DNA from: Mesorhizobium sp. LHD-90
GTDB taxonomy: Bacteria > Pseudomonadota > Alphaproteobacteria > Rhizobiales > Rhizobiaceae
Direction of reading: 5' to 3'
Length of the DNA: 64,000 nucleotides
Assembly (NCBI RefSeq): GCF_030929505.1
Contig: NZ_JAVFVV010000011.1
Span: 179,230 to 243,229 of the forward strand
This document shows, piece by piece, positions 46,748 through 57,000 of the stretch. Position 1 is the first letter of the stretch. The number at the start of each line of letters is the position of its first letter. Under the pieces are notes generated by a model, which did not search any database, was not told where the DNA came from, and saw nothing but the letters and a program-made list of their open reading frames with translations. Made by a program: the position numbers and the translations under genes.

Positions 46748-46772
46748 GGCGAGCCGGGAGAACCGGCTCGCC
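46748..46772. terminator. Stem-loop between convergent genes
   Basis: GGCGAGCCGG (46748-46757) and CCGGCTCGCC (46763-46772) form a perfect ten-base stem with a five-base loop in the 72-base gap between the MarR and hydrolase stop codons. TTTT precedes the stem, but no T-run follows it on either strand. It is a plausible bidirectional terminator. Confidence 0.5.
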
Positions 46773-46782
46773 CTCTACCCGC

Positions 46783-47613
46783 TCAATCCTTGAAAAAGGC
46801 AAGCAGGTCGGCGTTGATGATGTCGGGATGCGTCGTGCACATGCCGTGCGGCAGGCCATCATAGGTCTTCAGCGTACCCTTCTTCAGAAGCTTGGCCGAC
46901 AGCGGCGCGGAGTCGGCATAGGGAACGATCTGGTCGTCCGAGCCGTGCATGACCAGCACCGGCACGTCGATCTTCTTTAGGTCGTCGGTGAAGTCGGTCT
47001 CGGAAAACGCCTTGATGCAGTCGTAATGCGCCTTGGCGCCGCCCATCATGCCCTGCCGCCACCAATTATCGATGATGCCTTGCGAGACTTTGGCGCCTGG
47101 CCGGTTGAAGCCGTAGAAGGGGCCAGCCGGCACGTCGTGGTAGAACTGTGCGCGATTGGCGACCATTGCGGCGCGGAAGCCGTCGAACACCTCGATCGGC
47201 AGGCCGCCGGGGTTCTTTTCCGACTTCACCATCACCGGCGGCACCGCGCCGATCAGCACCGCCTTGGCGACGCGACCGGGTTTGGCGCGGGCGACGTAGT
47301 GGGCGACTTCCCCGCCGCCGGTCGAATGGCCGATATGGATGGCGTTCTTCAAGTCGAGCGCGTCGGCCAGTTCGGCGACGTCGGCGGCATAGGTGTCCAT
47401 CTCGTTGCCCGTCGCGGTCTGCGAGGAGCGGCCGTGGCCGCGGCGGTCATGGGCGATGACGCGAAAACCTTTGTGAAGGAAGAACAGCATCTGGTTGTCC
47501 CAGTCGTCGGCGCTGAGCGGCCAGCCGTGGTGGAAAACGATCGCCTGCGCGTCCTTGGAACCCCAGTCCTTGTAGAAGATTCCGGTTCCGTCCTTCGTGG
47601 TGATCGTGGTCAT
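46783..47613 (-). CDS. Alpha/beta hydrolase, non-heme chloroperoxidase-like
   Basis: Cofactor-free esterase/perhydrolase of 276 aa. The nucleophile is S97 in [21 protein letters not shown] near the oxyanion hole, and the late DDQIVPYA and GLPHGM regions supply the acid and histidine. Members are often called chloroperoxidases but act as esterases making peracids. Single gene, convergent with the nicotinate operon. The physiological substrate is unknown. Confidence 0.9.
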   Translation of the reverse strand: MTTITTKDGTGIFYKDWGSKDAQAIVFHHGWPLSADDWDNQMLFFLHKGFRVIAHDRRGHGRSSQTATGNEMDTYAADVAELADALDLKNAIHIGHSTGGGEVAHYVARAKPGRVAKAVLIGAVPPVMVKSEKNPGGLPIEVFDGFRAAMVANRAQFYHDVPAGPFYGFNRPGAKVSQGIIDNWWRQGMMGGAKAHYDCIKAFSETDFTDDLKKIDVPVLVMHGSDDQIVPYADSAPLSAKLLKKGTLKTYDGLPHGMCTTHPDIINADLLAFFKD

Positions 47614-47853
47614 ACGTTGCTCCTCGGTTTCGAGATGTGGACAATGTAGGTCGGGAGAGGCCTTTAGGCGCGTGGCGGAACCGACATTCTTGGGCCGAAA
47701 CCGACACGATGACGGTCAAGCCGAAACGCGGGAGAAGTCGGCCTGCTGATCTAGCCGAAAAGTTGCCGGGTTAGCCATACCGTCACGGACGGCGTTTACG
47801 TCGGCATAACTCTGGGCCACTATCGTAGCGTCGAATTGCAAGAGAGGGTGCGG

Positions 47854-48279
47854 ATGCGCAAGCGGATGATCGAACTATCGGCGGCGGCGGCGATGGTCCT
47901 CGCCTCGGGCGCCATGGCGGGCGCAACCACGCTAGAGCAGGCTCAAGGTGCCTGGGTGATGACCGGTACGAAATGCTCCGACACGTTCAAGCTCGAGGGC
48001 GAGCAGATCGTGTTCATCGACCGCGATGCATCGCTTGCCAACGGCATCGTCATCGCCGGCAAGAAGGTCACGTCGCCTGAAGCGAGCTGCACGGTCGAGC
48101 GCGTGAAGGCAGAGAAGGATCATTTCACCGCGCTTCTCGGCTGCTCGGATTCGGTGATGTTCAGCAACCAGTCGGTATCGTTCCGCATCCTGCAGGACGG
48201 CACGCTGGAACGCTCGGACCCGATGTTTTCCGACGTGACCTATAGCTATGCGCGCTGCGAGGCGAGCGACCTGAAGTAG
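47854..48279 (+). CDS. Hypothetical exported protein
   Basis: Protein of 141 aa with a clear signal peptide (MRKRMIELSAAAAMVLASGAMAG). The mature part of about 118 aa has four cysteines (near KCSD, ASCT, LGCSD, ARCE) that could form two disulfides, and beta-strand-like sequence (GEQIVFIDRDASLANGIVIAGKKV). GAGAGGGTGCGG precedes the ATG; an upstream TTG at 47836 would add six residues. Function unknown. Confidence 0.65.
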   Translation: MRKRMIELSAAAAMVLASGAMAGATTLEQAQGAWVMTGTKCSDTFKLEGEQIVFIDRDASLANGIVIAGKKVTSPEASCTVERVKAEKDHFTALLGCSDSVMFSNQSVSFRILQDGTLERSDPMFSDVTYSYARCEASDLK

Positions 48280-48300
48280 CCGGCGGCCCTACGCCCGGCT

Positions 48301-50502
48301 TCAGAGCACGACAAAATCTGCATTGGTCAGCGTTAGTCCCTGTCCCAGCAGGGCGAAGCGGATCGCGGCGGTGGAACCGGTGCCGTCCGTATCATAGAAC
48401 AAATCACCCGACGTGGTGCCGTAGATGATGCGGTCGCTCGCATCCTGGGCGACACCGCCGGCATTCGCCGAAAAGGCCGATGCGGCGAGTGTGCCTGTCG
48501 CGCCGAGTTCGGTGAAAACGGCGTTGTCCAGCCGCATCGTGTCAGCGCTGACGCTGAAATCCGCGATCGTATCGACATTGCCCGTGCCCAGCGCCGTCGA
48601 GAAGACGAAGAAATCCTGGCCGTTGCCGCCCTTGAGCGTGTCGGATCCGGCTTTGCCGTCGATGACGTTGATGCCGGCGTTGCCGATAATCATTTGCAAA
48701 AGTTCGTTGCCGGTCAGGTCGATGCCCGCGGTTCCCGAACTGCCGTTGGTGGTCAGCGTCTCGACATGAACGCCGGCGCCGAGTGTGTAATCGACCGCCG
48801 CCATCACCCGGTCGCCGCCCTGGCCGGGGTTTTCGATAATCACGTCGCCTGTATTGTAGACGCGGTAAGTGTCGTCGCCGCCAAGCCCGATCAACATGTC
48901 GGCTGCGCCCTTGCCGCCGTCGCTGAGAATGTTGGCGCCGGCATTGCCGGTGACGGCCTGCGCCAGCGGATTGCCAGTCAGGTCGATCGTCGCGGTGCCG
49001 CCGTCCGACGTGGTGCGCAACTGCTCCACCGCGGCGCCGGCGGCCAGCACGTAGTCTCCGGAAGCGGCCACTCTGTCTGCTTCGCCGCCGCCGGCGACCT
49101 CGACCACGGTATCCGCCTGGCTGTTGACATAAAAAATGTCGTTGCCGTCGCCGCCCGTCATGGTGTCCGCGTCGGCGCCGCCATAAAGCACGTCGTCGCC
49201 CGTTCCGCCGTCGATGATGTCGTTACCAGCCAAACCGAACAGCGTGTCGGCTCCGTTGTTGCCGTCGATCGTGTCGGCGAAATTGCCGCCGCTCCAGTTA
49301 TCCGTCCCGGTCGTGCCTTGAAAAACCGTCGGATCGAACATCTGGGCGCGGATGGCGCTGCCGCTGCCGTCGCCGCCGTCCTCGGATTGCCAGGTGACGA
49401 CGAAGCGGCCATCGGATAGCGCCGACGCCGCCGGATTGAACTGCTTGCCGGTGGAGACGGTGTTGACGATGAAATCCTCGCCGGAAAAGCTGCCGTCGAT
49501 GTTGAACAAGCGCGCCCGCACGCAATAGCTGGAGCCGTCGCCCGTGTCGCCCGAATACCAGATGGCCAGCGCGCGCCCGTCGGCCAGCGCGATCACCTTG
49601 GGATCGGCCTGGTTGCTGGCCGCCGTCGTGTTGACGATGAAGTCGTTACTTGCCGGGTTTCCGCTCGAATCGAGGAAACGGGCGCGGATGCAGCCGAAGG
49701 AGCCATCGCCGGTGTCGTCGGATTCCATGATTGCCAGGATGCGCCCGTCGGCAAGCACGGCAAGCCCCGGATTGGTCTGGCCGCCGGTGACGGTGGTGTT
49801 GAGGACAAAATCGTTGCCGGCGCTACCGCCGTCGGCGTCGAACAGCCGCGCCCGCAGGCAGTCGCCGTCCCCGTCGCCGTCGTCTGACGAGGTCCATGAC
49901 ACCATGAAGCGGCCGTCGGGCAGCGTGACGACGACGGGCGTGATCTGCGCGCCGGCGGTAGTCGAATTCACGATGAAGTCGGCGCCGACCGGGCTGCCAT
50001 CGGCCTCGAACAGGCGCGCGCGGATGCAGGTCTCGGAGCCGTCGCCGGTGTCGTAGGACTGCCAGACCGCGACGAAGCGGCCGTTGTCGAGCGGCGCGAC
50101 TGTTGGACGGGTCTGGCTGGCCGCGGCCGTCGAGTTTGCGACGAATTCCGCCCCCTGCGGATTGCCGTCGGCGTCGAAGAAGCGGGCGCGGATGCAGGAG
50201 GACGAGCCGTCGCCCGGGTCGAAGGAGGCCCACATGGCGACGAACCGGCCGTCCGGCAGGGGGGAGACGGTAGACAGAACCTGGTTGTTTCCGGTGATCG
50301 AATTCAGCACGAAGTCGTTGCCGGAAGAACTACCGTCCGCTTCGAACAGGCGCCCGAACACATCCTGTCCGTCCGTCGCGGTGTCGGAGCGCCATGTCAC
50401 CAGGAAACGGCCGTCGGTGAGGCCGGTCACCTTCGGCACGATCTGCCCACCGGCTGTCGTGGTGTTGACGATAAAGTCCTGGCCGATGCGTTCGATGGGC
50501 AT
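48301..50502 (-). CDS. RTX-type calcium-binding protein with a seven-repeat N-terminal domain
   Basis: Protein of 733 aa. Residues 1 to about 390 hold seven tandem units of about 56 aa with the pattern DFIVNTT, then DGRFVVTWQS, then GDGS..CIRARLF, then DGS, suggesting a seven-bladed propeller. The C-terminal half has GGXGXD-type RTX nonapeptides (NNGADTLFGLAGNDIIDGGTGDDVLYGGADADTMTGG splits into several) and ends in a type I secretion-like tail. It is probably exported in a Ca2+-dependent way. No type I secretion genes lie nearby. Five repeats each contain one cysteine, unusual for RTX proteins. Confidence 0.85.
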   Translation of the reverse strand: MPIERIGQDFIVNTTTAGGQIVPKVTGLTDGRFLVTWRSDTATDGQDVFGRLFEADGSSSGNDFVLNSITGNNQVLSTVSPLPDGRFVAMWASFDPGDGSSSCIRARFFDADGNPQGAEFVANSTAAASQTRPTVAPLDNGRFVAVWQSYDTGDGSETCIRARLFEADGSPVGADFIVNSTTAGAQITPVVVTLPDGRFMVSWTSSDDGDGDGDCLRARLFDADGGSAGNDFVLNTTVTGGQTNPGLAVLADGRILAIMESDDTGDGSFGCIRARFLDSSGNPASNDFIVNTTAASNQADPKVIALADGRALAIWYSGDTGDGSSYCVRARLFNIDGSFSGEDFIVNTVSTGKQFNPAASALSDGRFVVTWQSEDGGDGSGSAIRAQMFDPTVFQGTTGTDNWSGGNFADTIDGNNGADTLFGLAGNDIIDGGTGDDVLYGGADADTMTGGDGNDIFYVNSQADTVVEVAGGGEADRVAASGDYVLAAGAAVEQLRTTSDGGTATIDLTGNPLAQAVTGNAGANILSDGGKGAADMLIGLGGDDTYRVYNTGDVIIENPGQGGDRVMAAVDYTLGAGVHVETLTTNGSSGTAGIDLTGNELLQMIIGNAGINVIDGKAGSDTLKGGNGQDFFVFSTALGTGNVDTIADFSVSADTMRLDNAVFTELGATGTLAASAFSANAGGVAQDASDRIIYGTTSGDLFYDTDGTGSTAAIRFALLGQGLTLTNADFVVL

Positions 50503-50616
50503 GGCGCCCCCGCCTGAGATCGATGCATGATGTTACCTGGCGGTATCCGGGGCAGGCAAGCGCCCGGCCGGACCCTTGTTCAGGACAACGTGCGGAGCCG
50601 TCGCCTCATTCCCATT

Positions 50617-51519
50617 CTAAACATCGGCGTCGATCTCCCTGATGTCGGCGCCGTCGACGGCATAGGACGCGTAGCGGAAATCGCGGATGCTGGCGACTTC
50701 CTCGCCCAGCCATTCGATCAGCATGAAGCCGCGCACGCCGGCTTCCGGCGCTTGCGGGTTGCGGATGAGGATCGCCGGCCGGCCGTCGACAAACCCGAGC
50801 GACAGCGCCCAGTCCTGCGCCCGGCTGTAGTTGCCATAATAGGTCGACACCTCGGCCTTGCCGCGCATGCGCGTGCGGTTGACGACTTCCAGCCGCACGT
50901 CCGCGGCGATCATCGCCCGCACCGCGTCGAAGTCGCAGGCGTTGAACAGGTCGACATAGCGGCGTAGCCGCCGCTCGTCGTCGGCGTCGAGACGGAGCTC
51001 GGCCGTCTCCTCCGGTTCGGCCGCCAGCGTCCTCAACTGCTCGCGACCGCGATGCAGCGCCGCCTTGGTGGCGGCCAGCGTCGCGCCGGTCGCCTCGCAG
51101 GCCTCGTGCAGGCTTAGGCCGAGCACGTCGACCAGGATCACCGCGCCGCGCTGTCCGACCGGCAGGTGCATGAAGGTGCGCAGGCTGGCGCGCGCGGCGA
51201 TGTGGCGGTCGGCGCTCTCGGACGGATCCTCGATGTCTGTCATGTCAGTGTCGCTCATGCGCGATCTCTCCCGCGCGCGCCGGCGCAAAAAATCATGGGC
51301 GGCATTGTGGGCGATGCGGAACAGCCACTGCTCCGGCTTCTCGACGGCGACGTTGCCGTCGAAGGCCTGCAGCGCCTTCACAAAAGTTTCCTGCACGATG
51401 TCCTCGCCGTCGATCGCCGAGCCAGCCATGCGCGCCGCGTAGCGGTGCAGTTTTGGCCGCAGCGCGGAAAGCATCCCTTCCAGGGCGGGCCGGTCCAGTC
51501 TTTGTGCGTCTGCGCCCAT
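50617..51519 (-). CDS. ECF-type RNA polymerase sigma factor with SnoaL-like C-terminal domain
   Basis: Sigma-70 family factor of 300 aa. Region 2 contains DIVQETFVKALQAFD, with region 4 at LPVGQRGAVILVDVLGLSLHEACEATGATLAATKAALHRGREQL. The C-terminal 110 residues (YVDLFNACDFDAVRAMIAADVRLEV) resemble a SnoaL-like domain, as in SigJ/ECF41-type factors, where it modulates activity instead of a separate anti-sigma factor. The gene lies nine bases after the 103-aa gene upstream, so the two form an operon. Confidence 0.88.
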   Translation of the reverse strand: MGADAQRLDRPALEGMLSALRPKLHRYAARMAGSAIDGEDIVQETFVKALQAFDGNVAVEKPEQWLFRIAHNAAHDFLRRRARERSRMSDTDMTDIEDPSESADRHIAARASLRTFMHLPVGQRGAVILVDVLGLSLHEACEATGATLAATKAALHRGREQLRTLAAEPEETAELRLDADDERRLRRYVDLFNACDFDAVRAMIAADVRLEVVNRTRMRGKAEVSTYYGNYSRAQDWALSLGFVDGRPAILIRNPQAPEAGVRGFMLIEWLGEEVASIRDFRYASYAVDGADIREIDADV

Positions 51520-51528
51520 GATGTCGCT

Positions 51529-51840
51529 CTATTCCTGTTTCCCGTCGGCGAGCATACGGTACGCGCCGACGATGCGGGCGGATTTTCTGGCGACGGGTGT
51601 CGAGCGGCGCTCTTCATGGCTTTCCGTGAAGGCCCTGAAGGCTGCGAGCTTCGGCAGCGGGCTCGTTTCGCCCTCCGCCGCGACCAGATGCACGAACTCT
51701 CCGTCCTCCAGTTCCAGCACAAGATAACGCAGCCCGTCGGGCACGGTCCGATGCAGGTCATCGAACACCTTCTCGACAAGCGCGCGGTTCTCGGCGCGAC
51801 GCTCTTCCTTCACGCCGTAGCGGACGATTGCATATTCCAT
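51529..51840 (-). CDS. Small protein of unknown function co-transcribed with the ECF sigma factor
   Basis: Protein of 103 aa beginning MEYAIVRYGVKEERRAENRA. It has an alternating alpha/beta pattern (LRYLVLELEDGEFVHLVAAEG) similar in style to dimeric alpha-beta barrel (antibiotic-biosynthesis monooxygenase) proteins. The frame is open to 52041, but the ATG at 51840 after GGAGAGCCCG begins the plausible protein. It lies nine bases before the sigma gene and divergent from the VOC gene. Confidence 0.7.
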   Translation of the reverse strand: MEYAIVRYGVKEERRAENRALVEKVFDDLHRTVPDGLRYLVLELEDGEFVHLVAAEGETSPLPKLAAFRAFTESHEERRSTPVARKSARIVGAYRMLADGKQE

Positions 51841-51986
51841 CGGGCTCTCCTGTCGTTGGCCTGAGCGGAAGACGATCCGGACAGGCAAAAAGATTCTTCG
51901 TGGCCCGCGAATCTTTTTCGCCGCCCGCATCGTCTTTCGGTCGGAGGTGCCGGAATGCGGCGCGCCCGAGACAAGGAGAACCGACC

Positions 51987-52364
51987 ATGCATATCCAGTT
52001 TGCCGAACTAGCCGTCTTCGACCAGGATCGCGCGAAAGCATTCTATGCCGAGCATTTCGGCTGCACCGTTGCCGCCGACGTGCCGATGGGCGCCGACGGC
52101 TGGCGTTGGATCGAGCTGAAATTCGCCGGCGCTGACACGGCGCTGCATTTTGTCAGCCGCCAGGACGAGACGCCGTCCGAAGGGCCGGTGATGGTGCTGA
52201 TCGACGGCGCGCTGGGGGCGACCGTCGAGAGCTTGCGATCGAAAGGCGTCGAGATCGTCAGCGAGCCGCAGCCGGCGCCCTACGATCCCGGCCGCACTGT
52301 CGCGGAGTTCCGTGACAGCGAGGGCAACCGCATGGTGCTCAGCAGCCCTTCGGCGGAGGGCTGA
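51987..52364 (+). CDS. VOC (glyoxalase/dioxygenase-like) family protein
   Basis: Protein of 125 aa with the two beta-alpha-beta-beta-beta modules of the vicinal oxygen chelate fold: MHIQFAELAVFDQDRAKAFYAEHFG at the start, and VESLRSKGVEIVSEPQP and VAEFRDSEGNRMVLSSP near the end. Metal-ligand histidine and glutamate positions are plausible. AAGGAGAA precedes the ATG. It is followed without a gap by the exported hydrolase. Substrate unknown. Confidence 0.87.
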   Translation: MHIQFAELAVFDQDRAKAFYAEHFGCTVAADVPMGADGWRWIELKFAGADTALHFVSRQDETPSEGPVMVLIDGALGATVESLRSKGVEIVSEPQPAPYDPGRTVAEFRDSEGNRMVLSSPSAEG

Positions 52365-52365
52365 C

Positions 52366-53370
52366 ATGAAGGTGCGCATGACCTTGCTGGCCGGCATCGC
52401 GGCCGCGGCGCTGCTGTCCGGCGTGCCGGACGTCGGCGCTCAAGCCACCGAAAAGACAACGCAAACCCAGGGAGAGTTTTTCATGACCGAACCGAAGGCG
52501 TTCACCCTCGAAGTGCCCGGCGCGAGCATCTACTACGAGCGGCAAGGTTCCGGCCCGCCGCTGCTGATCATCCCGGGCGGGCCGCAGGACGCCGGCGTCT
52601 TCGCCGAACTGTCAGCTCGGCTTTCGCATTTCTATACGGTCGTGACCTACGATCCGCGCGGCAATTCACGCACCACGACCGATGCGCCGCTTGGCGACCT
52701 CGACCTCGGCGTGCAGGCCGACGACGCCGCGGCTCTGATCGATGCACTCGGCGACGGCCCGGCCTATGTGTTCGGCACCAGCGGCGGCGCACAGATCGGG
52801 CTCGAGCTTGCGGTCCGTCATCCGGCGAAGGTGAGGACGCTGGTGGTGCACGAACCGCCGGCCATCATGCTGCTCGACGATCCCACAGCGCAGCTCGCCG
52901 CCGACAAGGATATCCACGACACCTACAAACGGGAGGGCGTCGACGCCGCGATGGCAAAATTCTTCGGCATGAACGATCTGGACGCTGGGCCGGGGCACGG
53001 CGCGGAGGGACAGGCGGCTGGCGAAGTTCCGGCTGATGCCGAGCCCGCCGGCCCGCCCGGTTCCGACATGCCCCCTGAGGCGGCCGAGACATTCGTCCGC
53101 GTCAGCGGCAATTTCGAGTACTGGCTGGCGCACGGCATGCTGCCGCTCTCGACCTACCGCCCCGACGTCGCCGCGCTGAAGGCGGGCGCGCCGCGCATCG
53201 TGGTGGCGATCGGCGAAGGCTCGGCGGGCCAGCCGATCGAAGAAATGGGCCGTGCGCTGGCGAAAAGTCTCGAGACCGCGCCGGTCGCCTTCCCCGGCGA
53301 CCACATGGGCTTCGAGCCGCATGCGCAGCAGTTCGCAGAAGTGCTTCGCAGATCCTTCGCCGGCAAATGA
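52366..53370 (+). CDS. Alpha/beta hydrolase with N-terminal signal peptide
   Basis: Hydrolase of 334 aa. The N-terminus (MKVRMTLLAGIAAAALLSGVPDVGAQA) is a signal peptide with likely cleavage after GAQA, so the enzyme is probably periplasmic. The nucleophile elbow is FGTSGGAQIG and the oxyanion region is IIPGGPQDAG. A C-terminal GDHMGF supplies the histidine. A second ATG at 52483 after CAGGGAGAG would make a cytoplasmic form; the longer start is chosen because its signal is well formed. Start is one base after the VOC stop. Confidence 0.83.
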   Translation: MKVRMTLLAGIAAAALLSGVPDVGAQATEKTTQTQGEFFMTEPKAFTLEVPGASIYYERQGSGPPLLIIPGGPQDAGVFAELSARLSHFYTVVTYDPRGNSRTTTDAPLGDLDLGVQADDAAALIDALGDGPAYVFGTSGGAQIGLELAVRHPAKVRTLVVHEPPAIMLLDDPTAQLAADKDIHDTYKREGVDAAMAKFFGMNDLDAGPGHGAEGQAAGEVPADAEPAGPPGSDMPPEAAETFVRVSGNFEYWLAHGMLPLSTYRPDVAALKAGAPRIVVAIGEGSAGQPIEEMGRALAKSLETAPVAFPGDHMGFEPHAQQFAEVLRRSFAGK

Positions 53371-53533
53371 ACGGCAGCAATGTCTGTGCCAGGGTGGCTC
53401 GCTTGTGCGATTGTCATCCTTCGCGGGTCGGCCGGTTTCGACGCTGTCGAAGCAGCGGTGCGATGGAGCGGGATGAGATGGTCCGCCCGTCTCATCGCTG
53501 CTTCGTGTCGCGCGCGGCCGGGGCGGGAAGGCG

Positions 53534-53773
53534 CTACCGGGCTTCGCGCGCGATCCCCTTGTCCATCCCGTTGCGCTCGCGGATCGAGTCCGCGTCGAGC
53601 TCGCTCCGGTAGATGGCGTTCAGGATCTTGCAGGCGGAGCGGGCGCGTATCTCCTCGCGTCCATGCAGTGGCCCGCCGCCCAGCGTAGCCAGGGTATTGC
53701 GAACGGAATCCCACACCGCCCACTTGCCGGAGGGTTCCCGCTTGCAGAAAAATCTCGGCTCGTTCCTGTCCAC
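53534..53773 (-). CDS. Hypothetical small protein
   Basis: Protein of 79 aa with a GTG start. The sequence VDRNEPRFFCKREPSGKWAVWDS followed by ARSACKILNAIYRSELDADS resembles small uncharacterised rhizobial proteins with a W-x-VWD motif. The frame is open to 54022, but upstream sequence is low-complexity and not protein-like. It lies between the convergent hydrolase gene and a gap of about 320 bases. Function unknown. Confidence 0.55.
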   Translation of the reverse strand: MDRNEPRFFCKREPSGKWAVWDSVRNTLATLGGGPLHGREEIRARSACKILNAIYRSELDADSIRERNGMDKGIAREAR

Positions 53774-54091
53774 GTCGCCACCTCCGCACGGACCGGCGTG
53801 GTGGCGGAGCCGCCCGGCCCGGAAACGCCGGGCGCGCATGCCGATCTCAGGCGGCCGGAAGATTTCGGCCGCCATCGACCTATGAAGACCCGTTCGTTTC
53901 GATTCGATTTCGTTTCGGCTGGGTATTGTTTCGCGATTGTGACAGGCGCGTCTCGCGCCTGTCCCTGCCGAGCAGGGAGGGACAGCAAGGGCGGAGTCAA
54001 CCTCGACTTGGCTTCGCCGCATCCGGGAGAGGCGTCCGTGCGGCGCGCTCCCGGCGGCGAACGTTCGGCGGCGTCCGGGGGGGGGGGGCGT
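53774..54091. other. Intergenic region with two hairpins and a twelve-G run
   Basis: No gene is supported here. It holds the hairpin GGCGGCCG...CGGCCGCC (about 53850-53873), a second perfect ten-base stem GACAGGCGCG/CGCGCCTGTC (53941-53963), and a run of twelve G (54077-54088). The run begins three bases past the stop codon of the minus-strand RND transporter gene. The second hairpin may end transcription of that operon. Confidence 0.6.
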
Positions 54092-57000
54092 CTAGCCTTC
54101 CGCGGATTTCGCCGCCTCGACCGGCTTCTTGCGGCGGAAGAGGTGGCCGGTGCGCTCGCCGATCAGGCCGAACAGCACGTAGAGGCCGGGAATGACGAGG
54201 ATGCCGATGCAGGTGGCCGCAAGCATGCCGGCGACCACAGTTGCGCCGAGCGAGACGCGGCTGGCCGCTCCCGCGCCGGTAGCGATCACCAGCGGCACCG
54301 AGCCAAGGATGAAGGCCAGCGCGGTCATCAGCACGGCGCGGAAGCGCATATGCCCGCCCTCGATCGCCGCTTCCACGATGTGCTTGCCGGATTCGTGGCT
54401 TTCCTTGGCGAACTCGACGATCAGGATGGCGTTTTTTGCCGCCAGACCGATCAGAAGCACGAGCCCGATCTGCGCGTAGATGTTGAGGCCGAGGCCTACT
54501 GCCCTGATGCCGAGGATGGCGCCGAGCACGGCCACGGTCACCGAAGTGATGACCGCGAAGGGGATGGTCCAGCTTTCATACTGGCCGACGAGGAACAGAT
54601 AGCCGAACAGGATCGCCAGTGCGAAGACCACGATGGTCTGGTTGCTGACCAGCGCCTCCTGATACGAAAGGCTTGACCATTCGAAGGCGTAGCCGGCCGG
54701 CAGCGATGTCGCCGCGACTTTTGTCAGCGCGTCCATCGCCTGGCCGGACGATACGCCAGGCGCCGGCGTGCCGTTGATCGTCGCGCTGGTGAACTGGTTG
54801 TAGCGGGTGAGCAATGTCGGCTGCAGTGTCGTGGTGGCGGTGGCGAAGGCGCGCACCGGCACCATCACCCCGGTGGAACTGCGGACATAGAGTGTCAATA
54901 TGTCCTCAGGAGTGCGCCGGAATTGCTGGTCCGCCGCGACATTGACCTGATAGACTTGGCCCAGAATGTTGAAATTGTTGACATAGGCCGAGCCGAGCTG
55001 CGCCTGCAAAGTGTTGAAGATGGTCGAAATCGGGATATTCAGCCGCTCGGCGCGCACCCGGTCGATGTCGAGGAAGATGCCCGGCACCTCGGACGAGAAG
55101 GTCGAATAGGCCGAGCCGATGGCCGGATCCGCGTTGGCCGCGACGATGAAGGAGCGCATGACTTGCGCGAGTTCCTGCGGCGACTGGCCACCGAGCGCCT
55201 CGAGACGGAAGTCGAAACCTTCGGCATTGCCGACGCCGGGGATCGCGGGCGGCGGGAAGGCGATGACGTTGGCTTCCGACAGTCCCGCAAATTGGCGGCT
55301 GAGGTTCGCATAGATGCCGCGCAGGCCGGTCTCCGGCGTCTTGCGTTCTTCCCACGGTTTCATGACGATGAGGGCCAGGCCGCTATTGGGCTGCGAGGCG
55401 CCGGTGAGCAGGCTGTAGCCCGACACCGTGACGACGTTGGCGACGCCGTCGATGCTTCGCCCGATATCCTTGACCCTGTCGAGCACGGCCTGGGTACGCG
55501 GTAGGGAGGCGGCGTCCGGCAGTTGCACGTTGACGAACAGGATGCCCTGGTCCTCGTTGGGGATGAAGGCGGTCGGGGTCTTTGTGAACATCCAGTAGGC
55601 CGCGCCGCCGACCAGCACCACCAGCAGGCCGGCGACGAGCGAGCGGCGCGCCAGGAAGCCGGTGATGCCTGTGTAGCCGTTGCGGGTGCCGTCCAGCCCG
55701 ACGTTGAACCAGCGGAACGGCCCCCGCGCCGGCTTGGGATGCCGCAGCAGAACGGCGCAGAGCGCCGGGCTGAGCGTCAGCGCGTTGATTGCCGAGATGG
55801 TGACCGACGCAGTGATGGTGATAGCGAACTGCCGGTAGAGCTGGCCGGTGATGCCGGGCAGGAAGGCGGTCGGCAGGAACACCGCGATCAGCACCAGCGT
55901 GGTCGACACGATCGGGCCCGTCACCTGCCGCATGGCGATGCTGGCCGCCTCGGCCGGAGTGATTCCCGGTTGCTCCTCCATCACGCGCTGGACGTTTTCG
56001 ACCACGACGATGGCGTCGTCGACGACAAGGCCGATGGCGAGGATGAGCGCGAACAGCGTGACTGTGTTGGCCGAGAATCCGAACGCCAGCAGCACCGCGA
56101 AGACGCCGATCAGCGAAACGGGGATGGTCACCGCCGGGATCAGCGTGGCGCGCCAGTCCTGCAGGAAGACGAACACGACGACCAGCACGATGACGGCGGT
56201 GATGATCAGCGTATGGATGATCTCGTCGATGGTGGCACGCACGAAGTCGGTCGAATCGTAGATCACCTGGTAGGAGACGTCGTCGGGGAAGCGGCTTTTC
56301 AACTGTTCCAACTCGGTCTTTACCCCCGCGGCGACGCCCAGCGCGTTCGACCCCGGCGACTGGTAGATGGCGATGGTGGCGGAGGGGGCGCCGTTGAGCC
56401 GGCTGACCGAACTGTAGGTCTGGGCGCCAAGCTCGATGCGCGCGATGTCTCGGACGCGGACGATGCCGCCGGCTTCGCTGGTCCGCACGATGATGCTGCC
56501 GAACTCCTCCGGGCTGTCCAACAGGCCGAGCGCGGTGATCGAATATTGCAGCACCTGGTCGTCGGGGATCGGCGGTGCGCCGATGAGGCCCGCCGCAGCT
56601 TGCACGTTCTGCTGCTCGATGGCGTTGGTGACATCGTCGGTGGTGATGCCCAGTGCCGCCATGCGCTCGGGATCGAGCCAGATGCGCATCGAATAGTTGA
56701 GAGGACCCATCAGCGTGGCCGAGCCGACGCCGTTGACGCGCGACAGCGGGTTGACGACGTTGATCTGCGCGTAGTTCGACAGGAACAGGCCGTCATTCGT
56801 GCCCTTGGGCGAGAAGACGTTGATGATCAGCAGGAAGTTGGGCTGCTGGGCGCGCACGTTGACGCCGAGGCGCGTCACGGCGGAGGGCAGTTGCGGGGTG
56901 GCCAGCGCCACGCGGTTCTGCACGTTGACCTGGGCGATGTCGGGATCGGTTCCGACGGCGAAGCTCACCGTCAGCGTGTAGCTGCCGGTCGAACTCACGG

